From NCBI GenBank assembly GCA_045627365.1, contig JAZQNN010000020.1:1-22194 (forward strand): DNA of 22,194 nt. Direction: 5' to 3'. This document shows positions 6,440-15,105 of this stretch, one piece after another. The DNA is from RGIG5612 sp045627365 (lineage in GTDB: Bacteria > Bacillota > Clostridia > Lachnospirales > Lachnospiraceae). Both the position numbers and the translations under genes were made by a program. Numbering within the stretch: the first letter of the stretch is position 1; each line of letters begins with the position of its first letter. Under the pieces are notes generated by a model. That model saw only the letters and a program-made list of their open reading frames with translations, did not search any database and was not told where the DNA came from.

Positions 6440-7387
6440 TCAACCGATTTCATTAATTCTGCAGCATGCTACGAAATGATTCGGAGCAACTTCTTCAAGA
6501 TGCTGCGGCTCCATACACTTCTCTGTAGCATATGGGCATCTCTGAGCAAATCTGCATCCCGGCTTTGGATTTACCGGCGATGTGATCTCTCCCTTAAGGA
6601 TTATGTGCTCAGCTTCCTTGGTGATATCCAGTGAAGGAATTGCCGAAAGAAGAGCCTTGGTATACGGATGAACAGGGTTAAGGAAAAGTTCCTTTGACGG
6701 GCTTGTCTCAACCAGCTGTCCAAGGTACATAACTGCAATATTGTGAGATATATGTCTTACAACTGAAAGGTCATGAGTTATAAACATATATGTCAGTCCG
6801 TGCTGCTCCTGAAGATCCTGCAGGAGGTTCAGAACCTGAGCCTGAATGGATACGTCAAGTGCCGATACCGGCTCGTCGCAAACTACGAACTTTGGATCCG
6901 GAGCAAGTGCTCTTGCGATACCTACTCTCTGTCTTCTGCCGCCGTCAAGCTCATGAGGATAGGATTTACGAAGTCTCTCGTCAATACCTACCATCTCCAT
7001 AAGTTTCTCGGTACGTTCGGCAATGAAGCTTTCCTTAAGTCCGGCTGTACGGAGCGGCTCCTGAATGGACTGCTCAACCGTAAGTCTTGGATTAAGTGAT
7101 GAATACGGATCCTGGAAAATAATACGCATCTCGTTACGAAGCTGCTTTAATTCCTTGCCCTTGACCCTGGTAACATCTCTGCCTTCAAGGAAAATACTTC
7201 CGTCAGTGCTGTCCTCAAGATGGACCATAACTCGTCCCAAAGTAGATTTGCCGCATCCTGACTCACCTACGACACCGAGAGTGGTTCCTTCTTCGATCTT
7301 AAAATTAACGCCGTCAACTGCATGAAGGAGTCCTCTTGGTGTAGGGAAATATTTCTTAAGATCATTAACTTCGATAAATGAACTCAT
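6440..7387 (-). CDS. oppF: Oligopeptide/dipeptide-type ABC transporter ATP-binding protein (OppF/DppF)
   Basis: The protein has 315 residues. Walker A is GESGCGKST (41-49), the Q-loop IIFQDP, Walker B FVVCDEP (167-173), and the H-loop ITHDLSVVRH. The signature motif reads LDGGRRQR (147-154), with Asp where the canonical LSGGQ has Ser; I recall this variant in clostridial OppF proteins. The C-terminal OppDF extension has the usual Cys-rich segment (CRFAQRCPYATEKC). It powers import together with OppD on the cytosolic face. Last gene of the importer operon, 2 bp after oppD (stop 7390, start 7387), and followed by a strong terminator. Confidence 0.93.
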   Translation of the reverse strand: MSSFIEVNDLKKYFPTPRGLLHAVDGVNFKIEEGTTLGVVGESGCGKSTLGRVMVHLEDSTDGSIFLEGRDVTRVKGKELKQLRNEMRIIFQDPYSSLNPRLTVEQSIQEPLRTAGLKESFIAERTEKLMEMVGIDERLRKSYPHELDGGRRQRVGIARALAPDPKFVVCDEPVSALDVSIQAQVLNLLQDLQEQHGLTYMFITHDLSVVRHISHNIAVMYLGQLVETSPSKELFLNPVHPYTKALLSAIPSLDITKEAEHIILKGEITSPVNPKPGCRFAQRCPYATEKCMEPQHLEEVAPNHFVACCRINEIG

Positions 7388-7389
7388 AA

Positions 7390-8385
7390 TTATTCCTCCT
7401 CCTTCTTATAGTTGCAGCATCTGCAGAAATGACCCGGTCTGATCTCGGTCAGTTCAATAGGCTCTCCTGATTTACATGCCTCTGTAGCATACGGGCAGCG
7501 AGGTGAGAAATAGCATCCCTTAGGCAGATTCGTCGGATCTGGCGGAAGTCCGTTGATCGGGCTAAGTCTGTCGACGTTAGAGTCGATATGTGGAATGGAT
7601 CCGAACAGTCCCTTGGTATAAGGATGAGCTGTATGAAGGAAAATATCTTCCTTTGTGCCCATTTCAACTATCTGTCCTGCATATACAACCGCAACGTCAT
7701 CGCATGTTTCTGCTACAACACCAAAATCGTGTGTGATCAGGATCATGGATGTGTTCAGTTCGTCACGCAGCTTCTTTATCAGCTGAAGTACCTGAAGCTG
7801 AATAGTAACATCAAGCGCTGTTGTCGGCTCATCTGCCAAAATAAGTTCAGGACGGCAAGCCAGCGCCATTGCAATAACAACTCTCTGCTTCATTCCACCT
7901 GAGAACTGGTGTGGATACTCTGAAAGACGATCTCCCGGAATACCAACCATCTCAAGCATCTGTGCTGCCTGCTTATATGATTCAGCCTTGCTTACGCCAT
8001 AGTGAAGCTTAATTGCTTCGGCGATCTGCTTTCCTACTGTCATAACCGGATTCAGCGCAGTCATAGGATCCTGGAAGATCATCGCGATCTTGTTTCCTCT
8101 GATCTCTCTCATATCTTTCTCAGGTACGTCCAGAAGGTTCTCTCCCTCAAGTTCAATGTTGCCGTTTTTGATATGGGCTGAATAATCCGGAAGGATTCTG
8201 AGGATAGTTTTGGCAATTGTTGTCTTTCCGGCACCGGTCTCTCCTGCGAGAGCTAAAGCACGGCCCTTTTTGAGCTCGAATGAAACTCCGTTTACAGCAT
8301 GAACAATCTGTCCATCTGATGTGTACTCAACAACAAGGTCTTCAACTTTAAGGAAAGGTGTTTCTTTTACTTCAATATTTGACAT
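7390..8385 (-). CDS. oppD: Oligopeptide/dipeptide-type ABC transporter ATP-binding protein (OppD/DppD)
   Basis: The protein has 331 residues from the ATG at 8385. The frame opens at a GTG (8394), but that GTG is itself part of the Shine-Dalgarno sequence GAGAGGTG, so the downstream ATG with 5-7 bp spacing is the better start. Walker A GETGAGKTT, Q-loop IFQDP, canonical signature FSGGMKQR, Walker B LILADEP and ITHDFGVV are all present, followed by the OppDF C-terminal domain with CYFSPRCPYATEAC. It pairs with OppF, whose signature is non-canonical. Fourth of five importer genes. Confidence 0.93.
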   Translation of the reverse strand: MSNIEVKETPFLKVEDLVVEYTSDGQIVHAVNGVSFELKKGRALALAGETGAGKTTIAKTILRILPDYSAHIKNGNIELEGENLLDVPEKDMREIRGNKIAMIFQDPMTALNPVMTVGKQIAEAIKLHYGVSKAESYKQAAQMLEMVGIPGDRLSEYPHQFSGGMKQRVVIAMALACRPELILADEPTTALDVTIQLQVLQLIKKLRDELNTSMILITHDFGVVAETCDDVAVVYAGQIVEMGTKEDIFLHTAHPYTKGLFGSIPHIDSNVDRLSPINGLPPDPTNLPKGCYFSPRCPYATEACKSGEPIELTEIRPGHFCRCCNYKKEEE

Positions 8386-8399
8386 ATCATTCACCTCTC

Positions 8400-9281
8400 T
8401 TATTTCTTTAACTTAGGATCAAGTGCGTCTCTGAGACCGTCGCCGATAAGGTTCAGAGAAAGAACCGTTAACGCGATCGCGATACCCGGGAAGATCAAAA
8501 GGAATGGATAATCACGGATATAGTCTCTACCTGAAGAAAGCATTGCTCCCCACTCAGGGTTAGGAGGCTGGATACCAACACCGATAAAGCTAAGGCTCGA
8601 TGCGATCAGGATCGTATTTGCACAGCCCAGTGTTGACTGAACGATGATCGGTGAGATCGCATTCGGAAGCATGTGCTTTCTGATCGTTCTGATTGCCGGT
8701 GTGTTATCTGCCTTGGCTGCATCAAGGTATTCTGACTTACGAACCTGCAGAATAGATCCTCTGAGCAGTCGGGTCATAGGAGCAATATTACCGATACCAA
8801 GAGCGATAGCCATTTCAACCATGCCTGTTCCCAGAACAGTAGATATCGCAATTGAAAGAAGCATGCCCGGGATAGCCTGGATAACGTCCAGAACTCTCAT
8901 GATGATGTTATCGGCAGTTCCTCCGAGGTAACCTGTGATGGAGCCTAAAATAATACCGCCGAAAGCTGCCAGAGCTGTAGCGAAAACGCCGATGAACAGC
9001 GAGTATCTTCCGCCGTACATTACACGGCTTAAGATATCTCTTCCCAGCTCATCACATCCGAAAGGATGCTGAATGCTCGGAGCTGCGAAAAGGTTGTCCA
9101 TATCGATTCCCTTGTAGCTATACGGAGTCAATATCGGGGCGAAAATGGCTGCAACGATCAGGATGACCATAACGATCATTCCGACTGTAGCACCCTTATT
9201 CTGAAGAAATCTCCTGAATATTGCCCTACCGTTACTTTCTTTCTTTATGGTTACATTTGGGTTTTCATTCTTTTTCTTCAT
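8400..9281 (-). CDS. oppC: Oligopeptide/dipeptide-type ABC permease (OppC/DppC)
   Basis: The protein has 293 residues. A charged N-terminus (KKKNENPN) is followed by the first membrane helix GMIVMVILIVAAIFAPIL, the OppC N-terminal motif HPFGCDELGRDILSR, and a permease core with five further helices. The cytoplasmic ATPase-coupling (EAA-type) loop is DAAKADNTPAIRTIRKHMLPN. Its ATG overlaps the oppB stop by 4 bp (ATGA), indicating translational coupling. Together with OppB it forms the membrane channel. Confidence 0.93.
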   Translation of the reverse strand: MKKKNENPNVTIKKESNGRAIFRRFLQNKGATVGMIVMVILIVAAIFAPILTPYSYKGIDMDNLFAAPSIQHPFGCDELGRDILSRVMYGGRYSLFIGVFATALAAFGGIILGSITGYLGGTADNIIMRVLDVIQAIPGMLLSIAISTVLGTGMVEMAIALGIGNIAPMTRLLRGSILQVRKSEYLDAAKADNTPAIRTIRKHMLPNAISPIIVQSTLGCANTILIASSLSFIGVGIQPPNPEWGAMLSSGRDYIRDYPFLLIFPGIAIALTVLSLNLIGDGLRDALDPKLKK

Positions 9282-10228
9282 TTGCGTCTCACCGTCCTTT
9301 TCGCGTACTGAGCCTTGATACGCGGATCAATTACTGCGTAAAGCAGGTCAACCAGCAACATGATCAAGCTGAACAGGATGGCAAGGAAAATAACTGATCC
9401 CATAACTACAGGATAATCTCTTCCTGTAACACCGGTGATCATAAAACCACCAATGCCCGGTATTGTGAAAATAGTCTCTATAACGACCGTCGCGCCAAGC
9501 ATCTTACCGAAGTTCGTGCAGGCGATGGTAAGTACCGGAATAAGAGCATTCGGAAGTGCGTGTCCGAAGATAACTTTTCTCTCTGACAGGCCTTTTGCTC
9601 TGGCTGTTGTGATGTAATCCGAACGAATTACCTCAAGCATACCGGAACGTGTCTGTCTTGCCTGGATCGCCAGAGAGCTCAGCGAGTTAGCGATACACGG
9701 AAGTATGTAGTTCTTGACCGAGGTGTATCCTACCGACGGCAGCCAGCCAAGCTTTAATGAGAACAGCAGGACTAACAGCATGGCTACCCAGAACACCGGC
9801 ATTGATACTCCGACAAGAGCTAAAATCATTGAAAAGTTATCCCAGAATCCTCCGTGATGCACTGCAGCGTTAACGCCAAGCGGAATGCCAATACACATTG
9901 CTATCAGAATACATGCCGCACACATACCCATCGTTCGCGGCAATCTTGAAAGCAACTCAGTACCAATATTTCTACCTGTTATATATGAAGTTCCAAAATC
10001 AAAATGGAAGAATAAGCGTTCACAATAGTCCCACAGCCTTACTAAATATGGCCTGTCGAGACCCAATTCGGTCCTCTTTGCTGCCATTTCCTCGGCGGTA
10101 GCATTCTGTCCCAGAATAGTAGATGTAGGATCGCCCGGAACAAAATACATGATCGTAAAGATCAGGATAGTTACGCCGATTATTATGGGGATCATTAAAA
10201 TTAATCTCTTAAGAATATATCTCCACAT
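9278..10228 (-). CDS. oppB: Oligopeptide/dipeptide-type ABC permease (OppB/DppB)
   Basis: The protein has 316 residues. It begins MWRYILKRLILMIPIIIGVTILIF, typical of OppB/DppB, with the VPGDP motif near residue 30 and the EAA-type coupling loop TTARAKGLSERKVIFGHALPN. Six membrane helices are expected. The ribosome-binding site GAGGA lies 7 bp before ATG. The gene starts 124 bp after oppA, and the gap holds a 13-bp perfect hairpin that probably lowers permease expression relative to the binding protein. Confidence 0.93.
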   Translation of the reverse strand: MWRYILKRLILMIPIIIGVTILIFTIMYFVPGDPTSTILGQNATAEEMAAKRTELGLDRPYLVRLWDYCERLFFHFDFGTSYITGRNIGTELLSRLPRTMGMCAACILIAMCIGIPLGVNAAVHHGGFWDNFSMILALVGVSMPVFWVAMLLVLLFSLKLGWLPSVGYTSVKNYILPCIANSLSSLAIQARQTRSGMLEVIRSDYITTARAKGLSERKVIFGHALPNALIPVLTIACTNFGKMLGATVVIETIFTIPGIGGFMITGVTGRDYPVVMGSVIFLAILFSLIMLLVDLLYAVIDPRIKAQYAKRTVRRK

Positions 10229-10303
10229 GGATTAATCCTCACAATTTATATAAATAGTTGTTTGTCTCTTTAATAGACTTTTCAGTAAGTTGCTTTTAGA
10301 AAC

Positions 10304-10338
10304 AAACAGCGCCATAAGCCTCGCCTATGGCGCTGTTT
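10304..10338 (-). terminator. Strong hairpin between oppA and oppB (probable attenuator / 3'-end stabiliser)
   Basis: A perfect 13-bp stem AAACAGCGCCATA / TATGGCGCTGTTT with a 9-nt loop. On the minus strand it is followed by GTTTCT, only moderately T-rich, so partial termination or RNA end protection is more likely than full termination. This would give excess binding-protein mRNA over permease mRNA, as is common in ABC importer operons. Confidence 0.75.
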
Positions 10339-10351
10339 AAAGAAAGATTAA

Positions 10352-12061
10352 TTACTCTTTGTAAGTAAGTGATCCCGGAAGGATGAAGAGCTTCGGTGTG
10401 TAAACCATCTCAACGATGTTGCTTGTTGATACATGGAATCCCTGCTCTGTGTAAAGTCCGTATACGTAGCACTCTTCTTTAATGCGCTGATGAGCTGCGT
10501 TAACGTTCTCTTTTGTTCTGCCTTCTGCGGTTTCAAGTTTAACGAACATAGCTTCAAGCTCGTCGTCCTTCATCTGACCATAGCTCTTCTCGTTCTTGCC
10601 TGCTGCAAGGAACTGTGTCCAAAGGTCTGCAAGGCAAGTGAATGATGACTGGTCAAGACGGATGTCGTAAACTTCCTCATCATACTTGTGAGCTGCGAAT
10701 GATGCTGAATCGTACTCGTCAACTGTTGCGTCAATGCCAACTGCTGCAAGATAACCCTGGATAGCCTGAGCTACGCTGATGTTGATCTTGTCTGCAGATG
10801 AAACCATGATACGGATTGACTGTGACTTGTCAAAGCCGGAAGCCTTGATGAGTTCCTCAGCCTTATCTGCATCATACTCATAGTAAGGCTCGTCAGCCCA
10901 TGCCGGATCGCAGTCTGCAAATACAACTGCTCCGAATGTGGTAGCCTTGATTGCGTATCCGCCGTAAGCCTTGATAACGCCCTCAGCATCGATTGCGTAA
11001 GCAACTGCCTGACGGAGTTCTTTGCTCTGCATTGGGCTCTTAGGACCGCAGTTGAAGTAAAGGTTAGCTGATCTGCTATCGATATTTGACCAAACGTTGT
11101 ATGCTTCGTTGCCCTGAAGTTTTACAGCTTCCTTGGTAGCCATAGCCTCAACGATATCAACATCACCCTTCTCAAGGGAAATGCTCTGCTGAGCTGCTTC
11201 TTTGATCTTCATGAACTCGATACGGTCAACGTTCTGTTTGTGCCAGTACCAGCCAGGGTTGGTATCTCTGTCAGCAAGATCCTTGCCCCAGTAATCTTCA
11301 ACCTTCTCAAGGATAGCAACAGAACCGGATTCAAACTCGACGAGTTTGTATGTACCTGTTCCGACAGCTTCTGTAGCCATTCCGTCCGGGCTCTCCTCGT
11401 AAGCTTCCTTGGTTACGCAGTAAACCATAGGAACTGAAGAACCGAACTGGTAATCACGGCCGTTAAGCATGGTAACTTCAAGTGTAAGGTCGCCAGTCTG
11501 AACTGCGCCAACGATCTGGTTCATACCTGAAACGTTGTTAGCCTCTCTGCACTGCTCGATACAGAAAACTGCATCTTCAGCGGTGAACGGATAACCCTTC
11601 CAGTCATGGATACCTTCGTTAAGAACGATTTCATAAACTGTATCGCTCTTCTTGTTGATTTCCTTAGCAAGTGTCATGATGTACTCGCCGGTGAGCTTGT
11701 CATAATCGAACAACTGCTGATAAACAGAGTTGATTACGTAATGACGGCCCTTTGATGAGCCAGCCCACGGTGAAATGTTTGTAGGAACGTCACCAACTGC
11801 CAGACGAACAACGTCCTTCTGGATGCTGTCCATAACGTAGCCTGTTCCACCATGTGATCCTGAACCTGCAAGGTTTCCTTCTGCAATAAGATCTTCCTGC
11901 TTGATATCAGCAGCGTTAGTGATCTGTGTTGCAGCTTCGGTTTCTTTGCCATCGGCAGCTGCTGCAGTAGTTGTAGGATCAGATCCGCCATTACCACAAG
12001 CTACGAGGCCAAGAAGCATGAGTGCTCCGAGAAGGAGCGCCAAAACACGTTTTGCTTTCAT
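10352..12061 (-). CDS. oppA: Extracellular solute-binding lipoprotein, family 5 (OppA/DppA type)
   Basis: The protein has 569 residues. A lipoprotein signal MKAKRVLALLLGALMLLGLVAC has its lipobox cysteine at residue 22, followed by a Gly/Ser/Thr/Ala-rich linker (about 23-60). The SBP_bac_5 domain follows (TNISPWAGSS, FTAEDAVFCIEQ, GTGTYKLVEFESGS, LRQAVAYAIDAEGV). It should be anchored to the outer face of the membrane and deliver substrate to OppBC. Family-5 proteins bind peptides, but also nickel, opines, oligosaccharides and other solutes, so the ligand is open; the catabolic context suggests the pathway substrate. It lies 55 bp after the second NicX-like gene, in the same transcription unit. 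Confidence 0.93.
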   Translation of the reverse strand: MKAKRVLALLLGALMLLGLVACGNGGSDPTTTAAAADGKETEAATQITNAADIKQEDLIAEGNLAGSGSHGGTGYVMDSIQKDVVRLAVGDVPTNISPWAGSSKGRHYVINSVYQQLFDYDKLTGEYIMTLAKEINKKSDTVYEIVLNEGIHDWKGYPFTAEDAVFCIEQCREANNVSGMNQIVGAVQTGDLTLEVTMLNGRDYQFGSSVPMVYCVTKEAYEESPDGMATEAVGTGTYKLVEFESGSVAILEKVEDYWGKDLADRDTNPGWYWHKQNVDRIEFMKIKEAAQQSISLEKGDVDIVEAMATKEAVKLQGNEAYNVWSNIDSRSANLYFNCGPKSPMQSKELRQAVAYAIDAEGVIKAYGGYAIKATTFGAVVFADCDPAWADEPYYEYDADKAEELIKASGFDKSQSIRIMVSSADKINISVAQAIQGYLAAVGIDATVDEYDSASFAAHKYDEEVYDIRLDQSSFTCLADLWTQFLAAGKNEKSYGQMKDDELEAMFVKLETAEGRTKENVNAAHQRIKEECYVYGLYTEQGFHVSTSNIVEMVYTPKLFILPGSLTYKE

Positions 12062-12116
12062 CTTTTTCCTCCTTAAATTGCTGTATTATTCACAGGTGTC
12101 TGCACCTTAATACATC

Positions 12117-13268
12117 TTATTTCTTCGGCAGTCCCGGTCTTCCCGGATATTTTGCTGCCACTGCTATAACGTCCGGATCGTCCAGTGCGCACAGATATCC
12201 GTTGTCATATGCCAGCTTATCTCCGACCTTAAGGGTCGCATGCTGTACGTCGGCTGTTACATGTACCCAGTAAGGATACGACTCAACTGCCGGCGCTGAT
12301 CCCAGATGGAAATGGATATTTGAGCTGTGTGAGTGATTGATCAGCCTTCTGTGAAGGTCATGCGGACACTGATACTTCTCAACATGGGCATTCGGATGAA
12401 CACCAAAGTGGAATGTATCAAATAACCAGATCTTATCTCCGACCTTTCCTTCCATCATCTCGAGGAAAGCTTTGACTTTGCGAGCTTCTTCTCCGCCGGA
12501 GATATCTACGATCCTACTGTTCTCTACTTCAACCTTGATAGGGGTCTCCCATTCCGGCTTGATGCCGATATGGATAGCCCACCAGCCAAGCATCTTATCG
12601 AAAATGCATGTGCCGTTAACGTCCTTGCATCTTACCTGCGTGTGAAGCCACTCCGGCCACGGGCAGTACCAGCCGGTCTCGCGGCGATCTCTGCCATATG
12701 CAACGCCCGGCATTCTTCCTCTGCTTACAGGGAGGATCGTTCTGCCTTCCAGATGTGTTCCGTTAGGATCTGTAAGGATAAACGGAGAATCGTCTACCAT
12801 GAACGGCTTGCTGCTGGCTTTCCTGATAGCAGAAACAAGCTCATACGGTGTCTGAGCCCATTCAGTCATCAGAAGTGTTGACGTCAAAGCAAATACACGG
12901 ATGTTCCATGTATGAGCAGAACGCATATGCAGTCTGAATTCTTCAATTTCTTCATTGGTAAGTGTTGATGAGAAATTCAACAGAACATCAGCGTATTCCA
13001 ATGCGCCTTTAACAATAGGCGGATATCTCCACTGATGAAGAACGTTCGGCTCGTCGATCCAAAGAATAGTGCTGTTAGCGCCTCTGGATCTAACAACAGT
13101 ATCTGTCCAGGCAATAGCTTCTTCGTCTACAAGGTTAACTCCGCCGTAAAGGCCGTCCTTGTGGGCTAAAATGACAACTTCCATGCCCGGCTTGATCTGA
13201 GCACAATTATCTACCAGGTCTGTCAGTGAAATCATCGCAGCTTCTGGTATTCCGCAAACCGATGCCAT
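12117..13268 (-). CDS. M29 aminopeptidase/NicX-like metalloprotein (copy 2)
   Basis: The protein has 383 residues, collinear without gaps with the protein at 5180-6337; I count roughly 55% identity by hand. All late metal-type motifs are kept at the same positions: FHFGVHPNA (H291), NHSHSSNIHFHLG (H312, H314, H319, H321) and VHVTADV (H336, D340). Unshared positions cluster at 100-130 and 175-205, consistent with altered substrate specificity. No signal peptide. It heads the importer operon, so its substrate is probably delivered by that transporter; a peptidase or amidase acting on the imported compound is as plausible as a ring-opening enzyme. The start ATG is preceded by AGGAGGGT. Confidence 0.78.
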   Translation of the reverse strand: MASVCGIPEAAMISLTDLVDNCAQIKPGMEVVILAHKDGLYGGVNLVDEEAIAWTDTVVRSRGANSTILWIDEPNVLHQWRYPPIVKGALEYADVLLNFSSTLTNEEIEEFRLHMRSAHTWNIRVFALTSTLLMTEWAQTPYELVSAIRKASSKPFMVDDSPFILTDPNGTHLEGRTILPVSRGRMPGVAYGRDRRETGWYCPWPEWLHTQVRCKDVNGTCIFDKMLGWWAIHIGIKPEWETPIKVEVENSRIVDISGGEEARKVKAFLEMMEGKVGDKIWLFDTFHFGVHPNAHVEKYQCPHDLHRRLINHSHSSNIHFHLGSAPAVESYPYWVHVTADVQHATLKVGDKLAYDNGYLCALDDPDVIAVAAKYPGRPGLPKK

Positions 13269-13326
13269 ATGTACCCTCCTGATATCATTCGAATGGAGCA
13301 GACACTACTCCCCACTTTTTAACTAA

Positions 13327-13354
13327 ATTCTAACTGATGGCAGGAAAAAGTAAA
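13327..13354 (-). promoter_or_regulatory. Candidate promoter for the NicX-like copy 2 / importer operon
   Basis: On the minus strand, TTTACT (13349-13354), a 16-bp spacer and TAGAAT (13327-13332), about 60 bp before the start codon. Both boxes deviate from consensus. It is the best candidate in the 131-bp gap 13269-13399. Confidence 0.35.
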
Positions 13355-13399
13355 TTCAATACAATTTATGGCTTCTTAGGAAAAATTTTTGTTAAGTTT

Positions 13400-14221
13400 T
13401 TACAAGAATCGGTCATTACTTCTTCTGTACAACTCATATCTGGCATCCGTTGGTGTTCCCAGATAATTAGGATTCTTTTTATATCTTTTATATCTTGTAC
13501 TCACAATATATACAAGCAGGCTGACGACCAGTGCAAACATGATCACATATACGAACAGGCTGGAGCTTGACGGCCCCATGATCTCATCCTTGGCGTGCGC
13601 CATAGCCATGGCCAATTTATTCTCTGTCGGAGTTCCCGCATCATTAAAATACTTTTCGATAGACCGGGACAAGATCTCAAGTGCCTCATCGTCAATGACC
13701 CTTTTCGCCTCGCTGCCGACGTGGTAGGCAAGGCCGAGCTTTTTGCCGGAATTCTCCCTGAAAACGATAAGGAGATGATACTCGTCGGAAAAGGTATCCG
13801 CGTAACACTCATCCGCAACCTTCTGGAGTTCCTCATCTGAATAGTCTGCCGGCTCATCCGTCAGATCATTGATGCAGGGCTGCACACCGGTTGCAACATA
13901 AAATGCGGACATTTTCTCATAAAGTACATCCTTCGAAGAATAAGCGGAGGTTTTTATCATATAAGGTACGAGCTTGTAGTCAGCTTCCAGTTTGACCCTT
14001 CCGGAGCCGCCTTCTTCTGCTTTTTTCTTTATTGCACTTTGATAAATGGCTGAAAAAATAAAGTAGCAGACAATTATAGCCACAGCAACGATGATCGGCA
14101 GCAGCCTGCGCATAAGGCTCGGGTGAAGTATCGCCTGATATTCTTCTTCCTCGATCGTTGTACGTTCTTCGGGGCTTTCACTCATTACCTGCGCTATATC
14201 GTCTTCCTTATTGATTTTCAT
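13400..14221 (-). CDS. Membrane protein with a TPM-like domain between two helices
   Basis: The protein has 273 residues. An acidic cytosolic N-terminus (1-35) precedes a first membrane helix around 41-60 (LPIIVAVAIIVCYFIFSAIY) and a central domain of about 160 residues. A second helix lies at about 221-241, followed by a basic C-terminal tail (RYKRYKKN). The central segment with FYVATGVQPCI and HLLIVFREN resembles the TPM fold (TPM_phosphatase/YgcG type), in which (T/S)GVQ opens the conserved strand. No catalytic role can be assigned. It has its own GGAGG site and does not fit the catabolic theme, lying between two units of it. It may be an older resident gene around which the locus assembled. 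Confidence 0.6.
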   Translation of the reverse strand: MKINKEDDIAQVMSESPEERTTIEEEEYQAILHPSLMRRLLPIIVAVAIIVCYFIFSAIYQSAIKKKAEEGGSGRVKLEADYKLVPYMIKTSAYSSKDVLYEKMSAFYVATGVQPCINDLTDEPADYSDEELQKVADECYADTFSDEYHLLIVFRENSGKKLGLAYHVGSEAKRVIDDEALEILSRSIEKYFNDAGTPTENKLAMAMAHAKDEIMGPSSSSLFVYVIMFALVVSLLVYIVSTRYKRYKKNPNYLGTPTDARYELYRRSNDRFL

Positions 14222-14329
14222 GGTCGGATCCTCCTGCCTTATCTCACATCATCAATATATCATCTTCATATATGGTTCGTATATGGTGTAATGATAGTTT
14301 TTTTTGAATAACCCTTTACATTTGAGAAT

Positions 14330-14358
14330 TTTACATCTTTTGTATGTGCTGATATATT
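14330..14358 (+). promoter_or_regulatory. Sigma-A promoter of the RraA2-iorAB-hydrolase operon
   Basis: TTTACA (14330-14335), a 17-bp spacer and TATATT (14353-14358), about 47 bp before the ATG at 14406. A direct repeat ATATGGT at 14270-14276 and 14281-14287 (11 bp apart, one helical turn) lies upstream and might be part of a regulator site for this or the divergent gene. Confidence 0.65.
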
Positions 14359-14405
14359 TTATGTAGCTAAATATACCTTAATTAAAGAGAAAGGATTTGA
14401 TAAAT

Positions 14406-15080
14406 ATGGGAAACGTAGGTTTTAGACAGAATTTAAAATTCAAACGTGCAGATAAGGAGCTTATTGATCTTTTTAAAGGACTTCCAACTCCTAATATCGG
14501 CGACAATATGAACAGAATGTATGCTATACGCGGTCTTGTTCCTTTCAACAATGTTCCCCTTCTCGGCCCGGCATTTACCGTAAGAGTGCCTGCAGGCAAC
14601 AACCTGATGTTCAACAGAGCACTGGATCTGGCTGAGCCCGGAGATATCATTGTTGTTGACGGCGGAGCATGCTCCGAGAGAGCTCTGTGCGGTGAGATCA
14701 TGATCAGCCACGCCATGAAGCGTCAGCTCGGCGGATTCGTTATCAATGGATATATAAGAGACACTGAAGCCATCGCCAGACTTCCGTTCCCTGTATATGC
14801 GATCGGTGCTAATCCTAACGGTCCTCTTAAAGGCGGTCCCGGCGAGATCGGATATCCGGTATCTATAGGCGGCATGGTTGTTCTTCCCGGAGATATCATT
14901 GTCGGTGACGCTGACGGTCTTGTAGTTGTAAGACCTGACGATGCGGCCGATGTTGCTGAAAAAGCATGGAAGCAGAACGCCGCAGAAGCCCATATTCTCG
15001 ACCTCATCGAGGAAGGCACCTGGGACAGAACCGTGTTCATTAAAACCCTCGCCGACATGGGCTGCGAGATCATTGAGTGA
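14406..15080 (+). CDS. RraA-family protein, probable aldolase/decarboxylase (copy 2)
   Basis: The protein has 224 residues from the ATG at 14406. A TTG at 14397 is also in frame, but the AAGGA ribosome-binding site (14391-14395) leaves only 1 bp before that TTG, while the ATG has 10 bp. Family landmarks: PTPNIGDNM near the start, ISHAMKRQLGGFVINGYIRD (Arg118-Asp119), FPVYAIG, and PGDIIVGDADGLVVV. It differs clearly from the copy at 2566-3231, with a longer N-terminus and a Gly-Pro-rich segment NPNGPLKGGPGEIG after FPVYAIGA, so it probably acts on a different oxo-acid. First gene of a four-gene operon feeding IorAB, which suggests that it releases a 2-oxoacid for ferredoxin-linked oxidation. 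Confidence 0.82.
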   Translation: MGNVGFRQNLKFKRADKELIDLFKGLPTPNIGDNMNRMYAIRGLVPFNNVPLLGPAFTVRVPAGNNLMFNRALDLAEPGDIIVVDGGACSERALCGEIMISHAMKRQLGGFVINGYIRDTEAIARLPFPVYAIGANPNGPLKGGPGEIGYPVSIGGMVVLPGDIIVGDADGLVVVRPDDAADVAEKAWKQNAAEAHILDLIEEGTWDRTVFIKTLADMGCEIIE

Positions 15081-15105
15081 TTACCGAAGAACGGAGATTA
15101 GATTT

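Noticed and set aside
8386..8394. GTG start for OppD
   Set aside because: The GTG is part of the Shine-Dalgarno sequence itself; the ATG at 8385 has normal spacing.
13375..13396. AT-rich palindrome after the TPM-like gene as a terminator
   Set aside because: The stem is almost pure A/T with mismatches and no T-run follows on the minus strand.
14433..14993. 186-residue open frame on the minus strand
   Set aside because: Antisense shadow of the second RraA-type gene, with no ribosome-binding site or family similarity.
14941..15105. Upstream start for IorA inside the RraA2 gene
   Set aside because: IorA proteins begin at KKLLTGNEA; the ATG at 15106 has its own ribosome-binding site.
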